Of a stretch of DNA of 64,000 bases, positions 1-10,503 are shown piece after piece; the first letter of the stretch is position 1; every line of letters begins with the position of its first letter. Below the pieces are notes generated by a model, which was not told the origin of the DNA, ran no database searches, and saw nothing but the letters and a program-made list of their open reading frames with translations. The stretch spans positions 186,001 to 250,000 of the forward strand of contig NZ_SRXO01000008.1 of assembly GCF_008360935.1 (NCBI RefSeq), given 5' to 3'. This stretch comes from Siccirubricoccus phaeus. Its GTDB lineage: Bacteria; Pseudomonadota; Alphaproteobacteria; Acetobacterales; Acetobacteraceae. Both the position numbers and the translations under genes were made by a program.

Positions 1-5
1 GGGGA

Positions 6-899
6 TCAGCCCGGTAGGATCTCCGTCGCGCGGTAGCCCTGGAAGAACAGCAGGGTGCGCAGATCCGTATGGTCCACCCGCGCCCGGGCGGCGGCGGCAA
101 CCACCGGCTTGGCCCGGAAGGCGACGCCAAGGCCGGCGGCCTGGATCATCGCCAGGTCGTTGGCCCCATCGCCCACCGTCAGGGCGGCGGAAAGCGGCAG
201 CCGCAGCTCCGCCGCCAGCCGCTTCAGCGTCGCCAGCTTGGCGTCGCGGTCGAGGATCGGCTCCGCCACCTTGCCGGTCAGCTTGCCATCCGCCACCAGC
301 AGGGTGTTGGAGTAATGCGCATGGAAGCCGAGCTTTTCCGCCACGCGGCCGGTGAAGAAGGTGAAGCCGCCGGAGACGATGGCGCAATGCGCGCCATGCG
401 CCCGCATGGTCGCGACCAGGGCGGCGGCGCCGGGGGTGATGCGGGTCTCGGCCCAGGTGCGGTCCAGCGCCTCGGTGCCGAGGCCCTGCAGCATGCCGAC
501 GCGCTCGATCAGCGCCTGGCGGAAATCCAGCTCGCCATTCATGGAGCGGCGGGTGATCTCGGCGATCTTTTCCTTCAGCCCGGCATAGGCGGCCAGCTCG
601 TCCAGCGTCTCGCTGGCGACGATGGTGCTGTCCATATCGGCCAGCAGCAGGGATTTGCGGCGGCCCTCGGCGGGCTGGGCGTAGAGGTCGATGGCGGCGC
701 CGGCGAGGGCGTGGCGCGCGGCCTCCATCGCCTGGTCGGCGGCGAGGCCGGTGAAGGGCAGGTCCGCCGCCTCTCCCGGCGCCAGCCAGTCCGGCGTGCC
801 GGGCACGGCGCCCAGCGCCTCCAGCGCGCTGCGGAGGCGGGCGAGGTCCGGCGCGGCGAGGCCGCCCGGGGGGGCGGCGAGGGTGAGGATCTGGGACAT
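6..899 (-). CDS. serB: Phosphoserine phosphatase SerB
   Basis: Cytoplasmic HAD-superfamily enzyme that hydrolyses O-phosphoserine to serine, the last step of serine synthesis. The 297-residue protein carries the HAD motif 1 DMDST at residues 88-92 (nucleophile Asp88), the motif 2 serine in VSGGFTFF, and the acidic motif GDGANDLAM near the C-terminus, all in the expected order. The N-terminal 80 residues match the regulatory extension usual in proteobacterial SerB. It is divergent from miaA with only 29 bp between the two starts, so the promoters must overlap or lie inside the genes. Confidence 0.95.
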   Translation of the reverse strand: MSQILTLAAPPGGLAAPDLARLRSALEALGAVPGTPDWLAPGEAADLPFTGLAADQAMEAARHALAGAAIDLYAQPAEGRRKSLLLADMDSTIVASETLDELAAYAGLKEKIAEITRRSMNGELDFRQALIERVGMLQGLGTEALDRTWAETRITPGAAALVATMRAHGAHCAIVSGGFTFFTGRVAEKLGFHAHYSNTLLVADGKLTGKVAEPILDRDAKLATLKRLAAELRLPLSAALTVGDGANDLAMIQAAGLGVAFRAKPVVAAAARARVDHTDLRTLLFFQGYRATEILPG

Positions 900-928
900 G
901 GCGCGGCGGATATGCCGGGGGGGCGGGC

Positions 929-1870
929 GTGACGCAACCGCTGGCCCTGCTGGTGGCGGGCCCGACCGCCAGCGGCAAGTCGGCCTTGGCCCTGGCGCTG
1001 GCCGAGCGCTTCGGCGGCACCATCATCAATGCGGATTCCATGCAGCTCTACCGGGAGCTGCGACTGCTGACGGCGCGGCCGACCCCGGAGGAGGAGGCGA
1101 GGGTGCCGCATCGCCTCTATGGCGTGCGGCCGGCGGCGGCGGCGGCGAGCGCCGCCTGGTGGCGGGAGCAGGCGCTGGCGGCGATGGCGGCGGCGCGCTT
1201 TCCCATCCTGTGCGGCGGCACCGGCCTCTATTTCGCCGCGCTCCGCCAGGGGCTTGCGGCCATTCCGCCGGTGCCGGGCTGGGCGCGGGAAGAGGCGCGC
1301 AGCCTGCTGGCGGCGGAAGGCCCGGCGGCGCTGCATGCCAGGCTGGACGCGGAGACCGCCGCCACGCTGCGGCCGAGCGACAGCCAGCGCATTGCCCGCG
1401 CCTATGAGGTGTGGCGTGGCACCAGGCGCGGCCTGGTGGCCTGGCAGGAGGTGGCGCCCAACGCGCCGCCGGCGCCCTATCGCTTCGCCGCCATCCTGCT
1501 GGATCCGCCGCGGGAGGCGTTGCGGGCGGCGATCATCCGCCGCTTCGATGCCATGCTGGCGGGCGGCGCGATCGAGGAAGTGCGGGCATTGGTGGCGTTG
1601 GGCCTCGACCCCGCCCTGCCGGCGATGCGCGCGCATGGGGTGCCGGAGCTGGCGGCCTACCTCACCGGGGGGATGAGCCTGGAGGCGGCGCGGGAGCGGG
1701 CGGTGCTGAACACCGGCCAGTACACCAAGCGCCAGGCCACCTGGTTCCGCCACCATCCTTTGGCCGATACGCAGGACACGCATATCATCCATGCGCGTAT
1801 CGGGGGCTTGGCGCAATTTCCGGAAAGAGAAATAGAGAAAATCTTCGCATTTGTTGAGGGGCGGCGTTGA
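929..1870 (+). CDS. miaA: tRNA dimethylallyltransferase MiaA
   Basis: Transfers a dimethylallyl group to N6 of A37 in tRNAs that read UNN codons. The P-loop GPTASGKS is at residues 11-18, followed by the family block INADSMQLYREL and the C-terminal YTKRQATWFR motif. Length (313 residues) is normal. The start is a GTG placed so that the protein begins just before the P-loop strand; no in-frame ATG lies upstream within the serB-miaA gap. It is followed 85 bp later by ilvB. Confidence 0.95.
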   Translation: MTQPLALLVAGPTASGKSALALALAERFGGTIINADSMQLYRELRLLTARPTPEEEARVPHRLYGVRPAAAAASAAWWREQALAAMAAARFPILCGGTGLYFAALRQGLAAIPPVPGWAREEARSLLAAEGPAALHARLDAETAATLRPSDSQRIARAYEVWRGTRRGLVAWQEVAPNAPPAPYRFAAILLDPPREALRAAIIRRFDAMLAGGAIEEVRALVALGLDPALPAMRAHGVPELAAYLTGGMSLEAARERAVLNTGQYTKRQATWFRHHPLADTQDTHIIHARIGGLAQFPEREIEKIFAFVEGRR

Positions 1871-1955
1871 CGTGCTGCGGCGCGGGGGCTAACCACCTTA
1901 ACCTCGCCGCGGCCGGGCTCTCCCGGCGCGGCGAATTGTTTCAGGGAAACCGCCC

Positions 1956-3749
1956 ATGTCCACCAACGCCCAGACGAAGACCGAGGCCCGCACCATGACC
2001 GGTGCGGAGATCGTCCTCCAGGCGCTGAAGGATAATGGCGTAGAGGTCATCTTCGGCTATCCGGGCGGCGCGGTACTTCCGCTCTACGACGCGATCTTCC
2101 AGCAGAACGCCATCCGCCACATCCTGGTGCGGCATGAGCAGGCGGCGGTGCATGCCGCGGAGGGCTATGCCCGCTCCACCGGCAAGGTGGGGGTGGTGCT
2201 GGTCACCTCCGGCCCCGGCGCGACCAATGCCGTGACCGGGCTGGTGGATGCGCTGATGGACAGCATCCCGGTGATCTGCCTGACCGGCCAGGTGCCGACG
2301 CACCTCATCGGCAACGACGCCTTCCAGGAGGCGGACACCACCGGCATCACCCGGCCCGCGACCAAGCACAACTACCTGGTGAAGGACATCACGAAGCTGG
2401 CCGGCACGGTGCACGAGGCCTTCTACGTGGCGAAATCCGGCCGGCCGGGCCCGGTGGTGATCGACCTGCCGAAGGACATCCTGATCGGCAAGGGGCCGTA
2501 CACGGAGGCGCCGCAGACCGAGCACCGCAGCTACCGGCCGCAGACCGAGCCGGACCCGGCGCAGATCAAGGCCGCCGTAGCGCTGCTGAAGGGGGCGAAG
2601 CGGCCGGTGCTGTACAGCGGCGGCGGCGTCATCAACGCCGGGCCGGAGGCATCGCGGCTGCTGACGGAATTCGTCCGCGCCACCGGCATGCCCTGCACCA
2701 ACACGCTGATGGGCCTCGGCGCCTTCCCGGCGAGCGACCCGCATTTTCTCGGCATGCTGGGCATGCACGGGACCTATGAGGCGAACCTCGCCATGCATGG
2801 CTGCGACGTCATGCTGAATATCGGCGCGCGCTTCGATGACCGGGTGACGGGACGGCTGAACGCCTTCTCGCCGAACTCGAAGAAGATCCACGCCGATATC
2901 GACCCCTCCTCCATCAACAAGAACGTCAAGGTGGATGTGTCGATCGTCGGCGATGCCGGCGCGGTGCTGCGGGCGCTGCTGGAATGCTGGCAGGCGGATG
3001 CGCAGCCGCAGGACCGCACGGCGCTGGCTGAGTGGTGGCGGCAGATCGATGCGTGGCGCGCCACCAACTGCCTGCAGTACCGGCAGGCGAGCAGCATCAT
3101 CAAGCCGCAGCACGCGGTGAAGCGGCTGTACGAGATCACGCGGGAGATGGGGCGCGACACCTTCATCACCACGGAAGTCGGCCAGCACCAGATGTGGGCC
3201 GCGCAGTATTTCGGCTTCGAGAAGCCGAACCGCTGGATGACCAGCGGCGGGCTGGGAACGATGGGCTACGGCCTGCCGGCCGCGATGGGCGTGCAGATCG
3301 CGCATCCGGACGCGCTGGTGATCGACATCGCCGGCGAGGCCTCCATCCTGATGAACATCCAGGAGATGGGCACGCTGGCGCAGTACCGGCTGCCGGTGAA
3401 GATCTTCATCCTCAACAACGAATATATGGGCATGGTGCGGCAGTGGCAGGAGCTGCTGCATGGCAGCCGCTACTCCGAAAGCTACTCCGCCGCGCTGCCG
3501 GATTTCGTGAAGCTGGCGGAGAGCTTCCATGCGCGCGGGCTGCGGGTGACGCGGGCCGAGGACCTCGATGCCGGCATCCGCGAGATGCTGGCCATCCCGG
3601 GCCCGGTCATTGCCGACATCGCCGTGGCGAAGGACGAGAATTGCTTCCCGATGATCCCCTCCGGCGCGGCGCATAACGAGATGATCCTCGGCGCCGGGCA
3701 GAGCGGCGGCGTCGCGGGCGTGACGGATGAGGGGAAGGTATTGGTCTAG
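1956..3749 (+). CDS. ilvB: Acetolactate synthase large (catalytic) subunit
   Basis: Thiamine-diphosphate enzyme that makes acetolactate or acetohydroxybutyrate, the first common step of branched-chain amino acid synthesis. The 597-residue protein shows the catalytic Glu in VRHEQAAVHAAEGYAR, the FAD-binding middle domain, and the C-terminal block MGMVRQWQELLHGSRYS. The ThDP/Mg motif reads AGEAS...MN where enteric enzymes have GDGS; I recall similar variants in alphaproteobacteria, so this is not taken as a defect. Its small subunit ilvH follows, but 141 bp downstream and across a strong palindrome, wider than the usual near-contiguous arrangement. Confidence 0.96.
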   Translation: MSTNAQTKTEARTMTGAEIVLQALKDNGVEVIFGYPGGAVLPLYDAIFQQNAIRHILVRHEQAAVHAAEGYARSTGKVGVVLVTSGPGATNAVTGLVDALMDSIPVICLTGQVPTHLIGNDAFQEADTTGITRPATKHNYLVKDITKLAGTVHEAFYVAKSGRPGPVVIDLPKDILIGKGPYTEAPQTEHRSYRPQTEPDPAQIKAAVALLKGAKRPVLYSGGGVINAGPEASRLLTEFVRATGMPCTNTLMGLGAFPASDPHFLGMLGMHGTYEANLAMHGCDVMLNIGARFDDRVTGRLNAFSPNSKKIHADIDPSSINKNVKVDVSIVGDAGAVLRALLECWQADAQPQDRTALAEWWRQIDAWRATNCLQYRQASSIIKPQHAVKRLYEITREMGRDTFITTEVGQHQMWAAQYFGFEKPNRWMTSGGLGTMGYGLPAAMGVQIAHPDALVIDIAGEASILMNIQEMGTLAQYRLPVKIFILNNEYMGMVRQWQELLHGSRYSESYSAALPDFVKLAESFHARGLRVTRAEDLDAGIREMLAIPGPVIADIAVAKDENCFPMIPSGAAHNEMILGAGQSGGVAGVTDEGKVLV

Positions 3750-3772
3750 CGACGCGGCCCGACCGCCGGAGC

Positions 3773-3848
3773 ACCCCCACCCCAACCCTCCCCCGCAAGG
3801 CGGGGGAGGGAGGGGCCCGCGCCCGGAGGGCGTGGGAGGGTGGGGGTG
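3773..3848. repeat. Nested GC palindrome between ilvB and ilvH
   Basis: An 11-bp perfect inner stem (CCCTCCCCCGC at 3786-3796, loop AAG, GCGGGGGAGGG at 3800-3810) sits inside a second pair of arms, CACCCCCACCC (3773-3783) and GGGTGGGGGTG (3838-3848). It fills most of the ilvB-ilvH spacer. There is no T-run, so it is not a classical terminator. It could be a dispersed intergenic repeat or an RNA structure that tunes ilvH expression relative to ilvB. Confidence 0.75.
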
Positions 3849-3890
3849 GACCAACGCCGACACCCACCCTCTCGCCTGAAGAACGACCCC

Positions 3891-4409
3891 ATGTCCGACC
3901 CCAGCTACCGCAACGCCACCATCGCCGTGCTCGTCGAGAACGAGGCGGGCATCCTCGCCCGCGTCGTCGGCTTGTTCAGCGGCCGCGGCTACAACATCGA
4001 AAGCCTGACCGTCGCGCCGGTGGACGAGGCCCGCCGCCTCTCCCGCATCACCATCGTCACCTCCGGCACCGACATGGTGATCGAGCAGATCAAGGCGCAG
4101 CTCGACCGGCTGGTGCCGGTGCACAAGGTGAGCGACCTGACGCTAGAAGGCCCGCATCTCGCGCGGGAGCTCATGCTCATCAAGGTGGTGGGCAAGGGCG
4201 AGAACCGGATGGAGGCGCTGCGCCTCGCCGATGCCTTCCGCGCCCGCGTGGTGGACGCCACCACCGAAAGCCTGGTGTTCGAGATGACGGGGGCCGGCGA
4301 CAAGCTGGACGCCTTCATCGAGCTGATGCGGCCGATCGGCCTCGCCGAGGTCACCCGCACCGGCGTGGTCGCCATCGCGCGCGGCCCACGCAGCCTCTCA
4401 GGAATATAG
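3891..4409 (+). CDS. ilvH: Acetolactate synthase small (regulatory) subunit
   Basis: Regulatory partner of IlvB that confers valine feedback control. The 172-residue product has the N-terminal ACT domain (IAVLVENEAGILARVVGLFSG, GYNIESLTV) and the C-terminal regulatory domain (ELMLIKV, then a second ACT-like half). I place the start at the ATG at 3891 because MSDPSYRNATIAVLV matches the family N-terminus; an in-frame ATG at 3840 would start inside the upstream palindrome. The stop is followed after 3 bp by the start of the membrane-protein ORF. Confidence 0.95.
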   Translation: MSDPSYRNATIAVLVENEAGILARVVGLFSGRGYNIESLTVAPVDEARRLSRITIVTSGTDMVIEQIKAQLDRLVPVHKVSDLTLEGPHLARELMLIKVVGKGENRMEALRLADAFRARVVDATTESLVFEMTGAGDKLDAFIELMRPIGLAEVTRTGVVAIARGPRSLSGI

Positions 4410-6020
<1,611 letters not shown>

Positions 6021-6029
6021 GGGGTACCC

Positions 6030-6529
6030 ATGGCGGCGGGCCGCTCCATCCTGGTCCGCCCCGTGGGGCCTGAGGATCGCGCCGCGGTGCTGGAACACAC
6101 CGCGGCGCTGAATGCGCTGGAACAGGGCCTCGCCGGCGACCGAACCTGGCGTCGGACGGGGCGGAGGCGGCGCTGGACCACATTCTCGGCCGCGTGGCCC
6201 TGACCGGCGGCAGGTGCTGGGTGGCGAAATGGGGTGGCCAGGTGGTCGGCCATCTCTGCCTGTTGCTGGACCGGCTGCCCGCCCATATCGCTGCGGAGCA
6301 TCGTGCCGTCGGCTATGTCAGCGACGCCTATGTGCAGGAGGGAATGCGCGGCCGCGGCATCTTCCGCGCCCTGCTGGCGGAGGCTGAGCGCTTCGCCCTG
6401 ACAGCGGACGCGACGCGGCTGTTGGTGGGCGTGCTGGCCGGCAATGCGCGGGCGGAGCGGGCCTGGCGCTTCGCCGGCTTCCGCCCCTATGCGCTGGATC
6501 TGGTGAAGGAGCTGAAGCGCTCCGCTTGA
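6030..6529 (+). pseudogene. GNAT-family N-acetyltransferase, frameshifted
   Basis: The N-terminal part (MAAGRSILVRPVGPEDRAAV...EQGLAGDR) is encoded from ATG 6030, 9 bp after ilvC, and is thrown out of frame near 6140. The remainder (NLASDGAEAALDHILGRVAL, then the acetyl-CoA-binding GYVSDAYVQEGMRGRGIFRALL) continues one frame over to the stop at 6529. Restoring one base between the two halves gives a normal GNAT protein of about 166 residues. This looks like a single-base deletion, which may be genuine or a sequencing error. The C-terminal part keeps a possible GTG start at 6194, but that would lack the first strands of the fold. Confidence 0.75.
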
Positions 6530-6564
6530 CCCGGCGGGCGCGGGCGGGGGAGGCTGCGGGCGCC

Positions 6565-7494
6565 ATGACCCAGCCCCCGCATATCCTCGCCGGCGAGACC
6601 GAGCATCCCCGCGATTTCCGCGGCTATGGCGCCAATCCGCCGGATCCGCGCTGGCCGGCCGGGGCGCGGCTGGCTCTCTCCTTCGTGCTGAATTACGAGG
6701 AGGGCGCGGAGAACACCGTGCTGAACGGCGATGCCGGCAGCGAGCTCTATTTGCATGAGGTCCCGGGCGGCACGCCGCGGCCGGAGCGTGACCTCTCCAC
6801 CGAAAGCCAGTTCGACTACGGCGCCCGGGCCGGCGTCTGGCGGGTGCTGCGGCTGTTCGCGGAGCGGAACCTGCCGCTGACCATCTACGCCGTCGGTCGG
6901 GCGCTGGAGCTGAACCCGGACGTGGGCGCCGCCTTCGCCGCGGCGGGGCATGAGGTAGCAAGCCATGGCTGGCGCTGGATCGACTACCGGCAGGTGCCCG
7001 AGCATATCGAGCGCGCCGGGATCGCCCGCTGCGTGGAGGTGATCCGGCGCGTCACCGGCCAGGCTCCGGTCGGCTGGTACACCGGCCGCATCAGCCTGCG
7101 CACCCGCCGCCTGGTCGCCGAGCATGGCGGCTTCCTCTACGAGAGCGACAGCTACGCCGACGACCTGCCCTATTACGTGCAGGCGGCGGGCAGGCCGCTG
7201 CTGGTGGTGCCCTACACCCTCGACAACAACGACATGAAATTCGCCGTACCACCCGGCTTCACCGCCCCGGATGGTTTCGCCCAGTACCTGACCGATGCCT
7301 TCGACACGCTGTACCGCGAGGGCGGGCGGATGATGTCGGTGGGGTTGCATTGCCGGCTGGTCGGCCGCCCCGGCCGCGCCGCGGCCCTGGCCCGCTTCCT
7401 CGACCATGTGGCGCAGCACCCGGATGTCTGGGTCTGCCGCCGCGCCGAGATCGCCCGGCACTGGCTGGCGACGCATCCGCCGCCGAAATCCTGA
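6565..7494 (+). CDS. puuE: Metal-independent allantoinase, PuuE-like
   Basis: Polysaccharide-deacetylase-fold hydrolase of 309 residues that should open the allantoin ring in purine breakdown. The N-terminal block FRGYGANPPDPRWPAGARLA and VLNYEEGAENTVLNGD are characteristic of PuuE. Where CE4 deacetylases have a metal-binding HxxxH, this protein has SHGWRWIDY with only one His, which agrees with the metal-independent mechanism known for PuuE. I start at ATG 6565 rather than the in-frame ATG-like codon at 6526, which would add an unrelated Arg/Gly-rich stretch. No other allantoin genes are adjacent; a Bug receptor follows 121 bp later. Confidence 0.85.
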   Translation: MTQPPHILAGETEHPRDFRGYGANPPDPRWPAGARLALSFVLNYEEGAENTVLNGDAGSELYLHEVPGGTPRPERDLSTESQFDYGARAGVWRVLRLFAERNLPLTIYAVGRALELNPDVGAAFAAAGHEVASHGWRWIDYRQVPEHIERAGIARCVEVIRRVTGQAPVGWYTGRISLRTRRLVAEHGGFLYESDSYADDLPYYVQAAGRPLLVVPYTLDNNDMKFAVPPGFTAPDGFAQYLTDAFDTLYREGGRMMSVGLHCRLVGRPGRAAALARFLDHVAQHPDVWVCRRAEIARHWLATHPPPKS

Positions 7495-7615
7495 CCGGTC
7501 CTGTTTCGCCCTTCGGCGGCACGGCCGTAGAATGACCGCCGCGCGGCGAGAGAACATGCCGCGCCGCCGGGAACATGGCCTGTCCGCGTCTGATCTGCCG
7601 CGAAAGGGCCGAAGC

Positions 7616-8605
7616 ATGAGGAATCACCGCGCCACCGCCAGGGGGTTGCGCCGCCGGGGACTGCTCGGCTTGCCACTGGCCGGCCTCGCCGCCCCGGCAC
7701 GCGCCCAGCAGGGCCGCACGCTGGAGCTGATCGTCCCTTATCCGCCCGGGGGCGGCAACGACATCGGCGCCCGGGCCCTCGCGCCGCTGCTGGAGCGCGA
7801 GCTCGGGGCACCCGTGGTGGTGCTGAACCGCGCCGGTGCCGCCAGCCAGATCGGCATGACCCAGGTCGCCCGTGCCCGCCCGGACGGGTTGACCATCGGC
7901 TACGGCCTCTGGCCGCAGACCACCACGCTCTATCTCGACCCTGCGCGCCAGGCGACGTTCGACCGGTCGAGCTTCACCCCGCTTGCGCTCCATGTGATCG
8001 ACCCCGGCGCCGTCGTGGTGCGTGCCGACAGCCCGCTGCAGAGCCTCGCCGACATGGTCGGGACGGCGAAGGCGCGGCCGGATGATCTCCGCATATCGGA
8101 TAACGGGCTGCTGGGGCATGAGCATCTTGCTTCCATCCAGCTGCAGCGGATGGCCGGTGTCGCGTTCAACCAGGTACATTTCAACGGCGCCGGCCCGGCG
8201 CTGACCGCGCTGCTCGGCGGCCAGATCGAGGCGGGCATCTTCGCGGTCGGCACGGCAAGCGTGCAGACGCGCCAGGGCGCGGTGCGCGCGCTCGCCGTGC
8301 TGGCGCCGCAGGAGAGCCCCTTCCTGCCCGGCGTGCCGACGGCGCAGGCGCAGGGCTACGACATCATCGCCGGCTCCACCCGCGCCTTCGTCGCCCCGGC
8401 CGGGCTGCCGCCGGAGATCCGGGACCGCCTGGCCGGCGCGCTGGAACGCGCCATTGCGACGCCGGAGCACGTGGAGAAGATGCGCCAGCTCAACATCCCC
8501 ATCACCTTCCAGGGCCCCGCCGGCTTCGCGGCGTATTGGGAGGAGGAGGAACGCACCCTGCGCCCGCTCATCGCCGAGCTGACGCGGGAAGGGCGGACGC
8601 AGTAG
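7616..8605 (+). CDS. Bug-family (TctC) periplasmic substrate-binding protein
   Basis: 329-residue periplasmic receptor of the tripartite tricarboxylate transporter type. An Arg-rich N-terminus and hydrophobic stretch end in ARA-QQ, a signal peptide. The mature part shows LIVPYPPGGGNDIGAR and the later GVPTAQAQGYD block typical of Bug proteins. No TctA/TctB membrane genes are nearby, so it is an orphan receptor that would rely on membrane components elsewhere or act in sensing. Ligand unknown. Confidence 0.88.
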   Translation: MRNHRATARGLRRRGLLGLPLAGLAAPARAQQGRTLELIVPYPPGGGNDIGARALAPLLERELGAPVVVLNRAGAASQIGMTQVARARPDGLTIGYGLWPQTTTLYLDPARQATFDRSSFTPLALHVIDPGAVVVRADSPLQSLADMVGTAKARPDDLRISDNGLLGHEHLASIQLQRMAGVAFNQVHFNGAGPALTALLGGQIEAGIFAVGTASVQTRQGAVRALAVLAPQESPFLPGVPTAQAQGYDIIAGSTRAFVAPAGLPPEIRDRLAGALERAIATPEHVEKMRQLNIPITFQGPAGFAAYWEEEERTLRPLIAELTREGRTQ

Positions 8606-8679
8606 CGCCTCCGCACGGCGGCGCAGGACCGGATCCCCGCTTGCACCCGGGGCCCGGGCCGGTCTAGGGTGCCGCCTGC

Positions 8680-8790
8680 ATGACCACGCGCGCCTTCCCT
8701 GCCGGCCTTCTCCGCGGCGTTGCCGCCGGGGCCCCCGCGCGCCTGCCGTCCGGCCTCCTTCTCCTTCGACTTAGCCGCCCCTGGGCGTGA
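8680..8790 (+). CDS. Candidate leucine-rich leader peptide of leuA
   Basis: A 36-codon ORF (ATG 8680, TGA 8788-8790) ends 90 bp before leuA. Its 3' part encodes SGLLLLRLSRPWA: five Leu in six codons, read as ctc ctt ctc ctt cga ctt. The ctt codons are rare in this GC-rich genome, as expected for a codon-stalling attenuation leader. A weak AGGGTG lies upstream of the ATG. The downstream segment can form several alternative hairpins. This is inference from sequence pattern; leucine-responsive attenuation of leu genes is established in other proteobacteria. Confidence 0.55.
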   Translation: MTTRAFPAGLLRGVAAGAPARLPSGLLLLRLSRPWA

Positions 8791-8846
8791 CGCCCGGCTG
8801 ACCGGCCGGACTTCGCTCAGGGGAACCCTGGGGCGCCGTGCGCGCC
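8782..8846 (+). promoter_or_regulatory. Hairpin-rich leader segment before leuA (possible attenuator)
   Basis: After the Leu codons come three short stems: GGGCG/CGCCC spanning the leader stop (8783-8795), CAGGG/CCCTG with loop GAA (8818-8830), and GGCGC/GCGCC with a 5-nt loop (8832-8846). No U-run follows the last stem, so if this attenuates it may do so by Rho or by hiding the leuA ribosome-binding region rather than by intrinsic termination. Confidence 0.35.
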
Positions 8847-8880
8847 GCCCATTCGGCACCGTCAACGAAGGAACGTCACC

Positions 8881-10473
8881 ATGGCGATCAACCACCCCAG
8901 CTTCGGCACGCTGGACGACAACCGCATCATCTTCTTCGACACCACGCTGCGCGACGGCGAGCAATCCCCCGGCTTCTCCATGAACATCGAGGAGAAGCTG
9001 CGCATGGCGGAGGCGCTGGCCGAACTCGGCGTCGACGTCATCGAGGCGGGCTTCGCCATCGCCTCCCCCGGCGACTTCGAGAGCGTGCAGTCCATCGCCC
9101 GCAAATTTGCCAAGGACGGCCCGGTGGTGGCCAGCCTGTCGCGCGCCAACGCCGCCGACATCAACGCCTCCGGCGAGGCGCTGAAGGGCGCCGCGCGCAA
9201 GCGCGTGCACATCGTGCTGGCGACCAGCGACCTGCACATGCGGGTGAAGCTGCGGATGAGCCGGGACGAGGTGCTGGAGGCGATTGAACGCAGCGTGACG
9301 CTCGGCCGCAGCCATTCCGACGACGTCGAATGGTCCGCCGAGGATGGCAGCCGCACCGATCCGGACTTCCTCTGCCGCTGCGTCGAGACCGCGATCAAGG
9401 CCGGCGCCACCACCATCAACATCCCCGACACGGTCGGCTATTCGATGCCGGAGGACATGGCGCGGATCTTCCGCGACCTGCGCAACCGGGTGCCGGGCAT
9501 CGAGAAGATCGTGCTCTCGGCGCACAACCACAACGACCTCGGCATGGCGGTGGCGAACACCGTGGCCGCCATTCAGGCCGGGGTGCGGCAGATCGAGAGC
9601 ACGATCAACGGCATCGGCGAGCGGGCGGGCAATGCCAGCCTGGAGGAGGTGGCGATGGCGCTGCGCACGCGCCATGACGCGCTGCCCTTCCGCACCGGCA
9701 TCACCACCCAGCGCATCCTGAAGACCAGCAAGCTGCTGGCGACCATCACCGGCTTCGACGTGCAGCCCAACAAGGCGATCGTCGGCCGCAACGCCTTCGC
9801 GCATGAAAGCGGCATCCACCAAGACGGCGTGCTGAAGGATGCCTCCACCTACGAGATCATGACGCCGGAGAGCGTCGGCTGGTCCACCAACTCCCTGGTG
9901 CTGGGCAAGCATTCCGGCCGGGCGGCGTTCCGCGACAAGCTGAAGGCGCTGGGCTATGGCGACCTCGGCGACAACGCGGTGAACGACGCCTTCCGCCGCT
10001 TCAAGGAACTCGCCGACCGCAAGAAGGTCGTCTATGACGAGGATGTCGCGGCGCTGGTGGATGACGAAGTCGTCCGCGGCAATGACCGGGTGAAGCTGGT
10101 CGGGCTGACGGTGGCGACCGGCCTCGGCGTGCGGCCGATGGCGACGCTGGCGCTGGAGGTGGATGGCGAAAGGCGGGACGGCATGGCGACCGGCGACGGC
10201 GCGGTGGACGCCACCTTCATCGCCATCCGCCAGGCCTTCCCGCACGACGTCACGCTGAAGCTCTTCGCGGTGCAGAGCGTGACCGGCGGCACGGATGCGC
10301 AGGCGCGTGTCACGGTGCGGCTGGAGGAAGGCGGCAAGCTGGTGGACGGCCAGGGCGCCGATACCGACACCATCGTCGCCTCCGCTCGCGCCTATGTGCA
10401 TGCGCTGAACAAGCTGCTGGCGAAGCGGGAACGGACGGCACCGCCGGAATTCCAGAAGGCGCTTTCTGCCTGA
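8881..10473 (+). CDS. leuA: 2-isopropylmalate synthase
   Basis: First committed step of leucine synthesis: condenses acetyl-CoA with 2-oxoisovalerate. The 530-residue protein has the catalytic FFDTTLRDGEQSPGFSM near residue 18, the metal-binding HNHNDLGMAVAN, the HESGIHQDG motif, and a C-terminal LeuA dimer domain of about 130 residues that carries feedback inhibition. DTTLRDGEQ alone would also fit citramalate or homocitrate synthases, but length, the AFAHESGIHQDG block and the leucine leader upstream favour LeuA. AAGGAACG precedes the ATG. Confidence 0.94.
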   Translation: MAINHPSFGTLDDNRIIFFDTTLRDGEQSPGFSMNIEEKLRMAEALAELGVDVIEAGFAIASPGDFESVQSIARKFAKDGPVVASLSRANAADINASGEALKGAARKRVHIVLATSDLHMRVKLRMSRDEVLEAIERSVTLGRSHSDDVEWSAEDGSRTDPDFLCRCVETAIKAGATTINIPDTVGYSMPEDMARIFRDLRNRVPGIEKIVLSAHNHNDLGMAVANTVAAIQAGVRQIESTINGIGERAGNASLEEVAMALRTRHDALPFRTGITTQRILKTSKLLATITGFDVQPNKAIVGRNAFAHESGIHQDGVLKDASTYEIMTPESVGWSTNSLVLGKHSGRAAFRDKLKALGYGDLGDNAVNDAFRRFKELADRKKVVYDEDVAALVDDEVVRGNDRVKLVGLTVATGLGVRPMATLALEVDGERRDGMATGDGAVDATFIAIRQAFPHDVTLKLFAVQSVTGGTDAQARVTVRLEEGGKLVDGQGADTDTIVASARAYVHALNKLLAKRERTAPPEFQKALSA

Positions 10474-10503
10474 GGTCACGGCCCCGCGGCAGGCGCCGCG
10501 GGG

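Noticed and set aside
1941-4124. Long minus-strand open frame opposite ilvB and ilvH
   Set aside because: A GC-rich antisense shadow rich in Arg, Gly and His with no domain; the plus-strand genes are unambiguous.
8356-10479. Long minus-strand open frame opposite leuA
   Set aside because: No motif and composition of a shadow frame; leuA is certain.
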